Part shown: positions 33,421 to 34,165 of the stretch, one piece after another
How the letters are laid out: each line of letters opens with the position of its first letter
Numbering within the stretch: position 1 is the stretch's first letter
Assembly (NCBI GenBank): GCA_016177575.1
Contig: JACOVA010000096.1
Coordinates: forward strand, 1 to 34,165
Length of the DNA stretch: 34,165 nt
Direction: 5' to 3'
DNA from: Betaproteobacteria bacterium
Lineage (GTDB): Bacteria > Pseudomonadota > Gammaproteobacteria > Burkholderiales > SG8-39
Notes under the pieces: generated by a model
The model's database searches: none
The model's input: only the letters and a program-made list of their open reading frames with translations
Told to the model about the DNA's origin: nothing
Made by a program: the position numbers and the translations under genes

Positions 33421-34165
33421 TCAGGCGGCTTCGACCAGCATGGCGCCGCCCAGGCCGCCGCCGATGCAGATCGTCGCCATGCCGCGCTTTGCGTTCTTTC
33501 GTTTCAGGAGTTTCAGCATATGCAGGACGATGCGCGCCCCTGAAGCGCCTACCGGGTGTCCGAGCGCGACGGCGCCGCCGTCGACGTTCAGCTTCTCCTG
33601 GTCGAGCTCGCCCATCGGCGCATCGAGATCGAGCTGCTCCCTGCAGTACGTGGCGTCCTTCCACGCGGCCAAGCACCCCAGCACCTGCGCGGCGAAGGCC
33701 TCGTTGATCTCCCAGTAGTCCAGGCCGTCGAGCCTGAGGCCATGGCGCTTGAGGATCGGCGTCGAGGCGTGCACGGGTCCCAGGCCCATCTGCGCCGGAT
33801 CGAGGCCCGCCCACTGCGAATCCAGGATCGCGCCGATGGGATTCAAATTGAACCTGGAAACGGCGGATTCGGACGCAAGAATCAGCCAGGCGGCACCGTC
33901 GGTGATCTGCGAGCTGTTGCCGGGCGTGACGTTGCCGTACTTGCGGTCGAAGAAGGGCTTGAGCTTGGCGAGGTTTTCCATCGAGGAGTCGCGCCGCACG
34001 CCGTCGTCGAGCGGATAGGTGCTGCCTTCTCGGTCGTAGAGCGCCTCCACCTCGCCGCCGCCGGACGCAAGATGGCCGGCATCCTGGGCGCTGCAAACTC
34101 TTTTATGAGATCGGACGGAAAAAGCGTCCATCTGCTCGCGCGTGATGCCGAAGCGGTGCGCGAGG
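33421..34165 (-). CDS. Acetyl-CoA C-acyltransferase (thiolase), 5' end outside window
   Basis: The C-terminal 248 codons of a thiolase. The frame runs on to the window edge (LAHRFGITREQMDAFSVRSH), so the true start and the nucleophilic Cys of the N-terminal half are not seen. GNSSQITDGAAWLILASE is the mid-domain signature, WEINEAFAAQVLGC has the Asn-Glu-His-region motif, GGAVALGHPVGASGARI the catalytic His, and ATICIGGGLGGAM the second catalytic Cys. It cleaves 3-ketoacyl-CoA in the last step of beta-oxidation and partners the downstream FadJ-like protein. Confidence 0.93.
   Translation of the reverse strand, partial: LAHRFGITREQMDAFSVRSHKRVCSAQDAGHLASGGGEVEALYDREGSTYPLDDGVRRDSSMENLAKLKPFFDRKYGNVTPGNSSQITDGAAWLILASESAVSRFNLNPIGAILDSQWAGLDPAQMGLGPVHASTPILKRHGLRLDGLDYWEINEAFAAQVLGCLAAWKDATYCREQLDLDAPMGELDQEKLNVDGGAVALGHPVGASGARIVLHMLKLLKRKNAKRGMATICIGGGLGGAMLVEAA

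Overview
This 34.2 kb window is a dense, high-GC (about 70% by eye) bacterial chromosome segment. It looks like a betaproteobacterium, probably Burkholderiales-like. The reasons are the gene families and their close packing: DUF2917 beside a LysR regulator, a YdcH/DUF465 protein next to dtd, a NUDIX-MBL fusion, and several acyl-CoA genes. I see no rRNA, tRNA, CRISPR array, transposase or prophage, and no gene-free stretch above about 170 bases. This is inferred from gene content; no database search was possible.

Layout. 1-3808 (minus): a PA0069-family radical SAM protein split by a 348-residue intein, then VanZ-like and MATE genes joined by stop/start overlaps. 3828-8106 (plus): MFS transporter, DSD1-type PLP enzyme, RidA-like protein, spermidine-synthase-like protein and TSUP permease, tightly packed. 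8103-13493 (minus): dienoyl-CoA-reductase-like SDR, NUDIX-MBL fusion, an 86-aa orphan, glutathione reductase and cyclopropane fatty acid synthase. 13545-14843: divergent DUF2917 gene and LysR regulator. 14840-17651: divergent quinone oxidoreductase and membrane diguanylate cyclase. 17638-20684: haloalkane dehalogenase plus Ser/Thr dehydratase (minus), enoyl-CoA hydratase (plus), and a 124-aa orphan (minus). 20726-25355: DUF1499 protein, EEP nuclease/phosphatase, an HtrA-like protein that has lost its catalytic residues, an HD-domain protein, YdcH-like, Dtd and cupin. 25389-27714: a hydroxyacyl-CoA-kinase-like phosphotransferase with an acyl-CoA dehydrogenase. 27691-29654 (minus): kynA-kynU. 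29689-30991: GST and MarC. 31017-34165 (minus): thiolase, FadJ-like protein and YciA-like thioesterase.

The shared theme is acyl-CoA and fatty-acid metabolism: ACAD, ECH, FadJ, thiolase, thioesterase, DECR-like SDR, NUDIX-MBL and Cfa. Amino-acid catabolism (kynurenine pathway, PLP dehydratases) and thiol metabolism (GR, GST) also appear. The most unusual element is the intein. It is inserted exactly before the third cysteine of the radical SAM 4Fe-4S motif, so no cluster site exists until the protein splices. Also notable are compact divergent promoters whose -10 boxes overlap and lie 6-7 nt from the start codons (possible leaderless mRNAs), a kinase/ACAD pair like LvaA/LvaC or ACAD10/11, and convergent genes that share or overlap stop codons.
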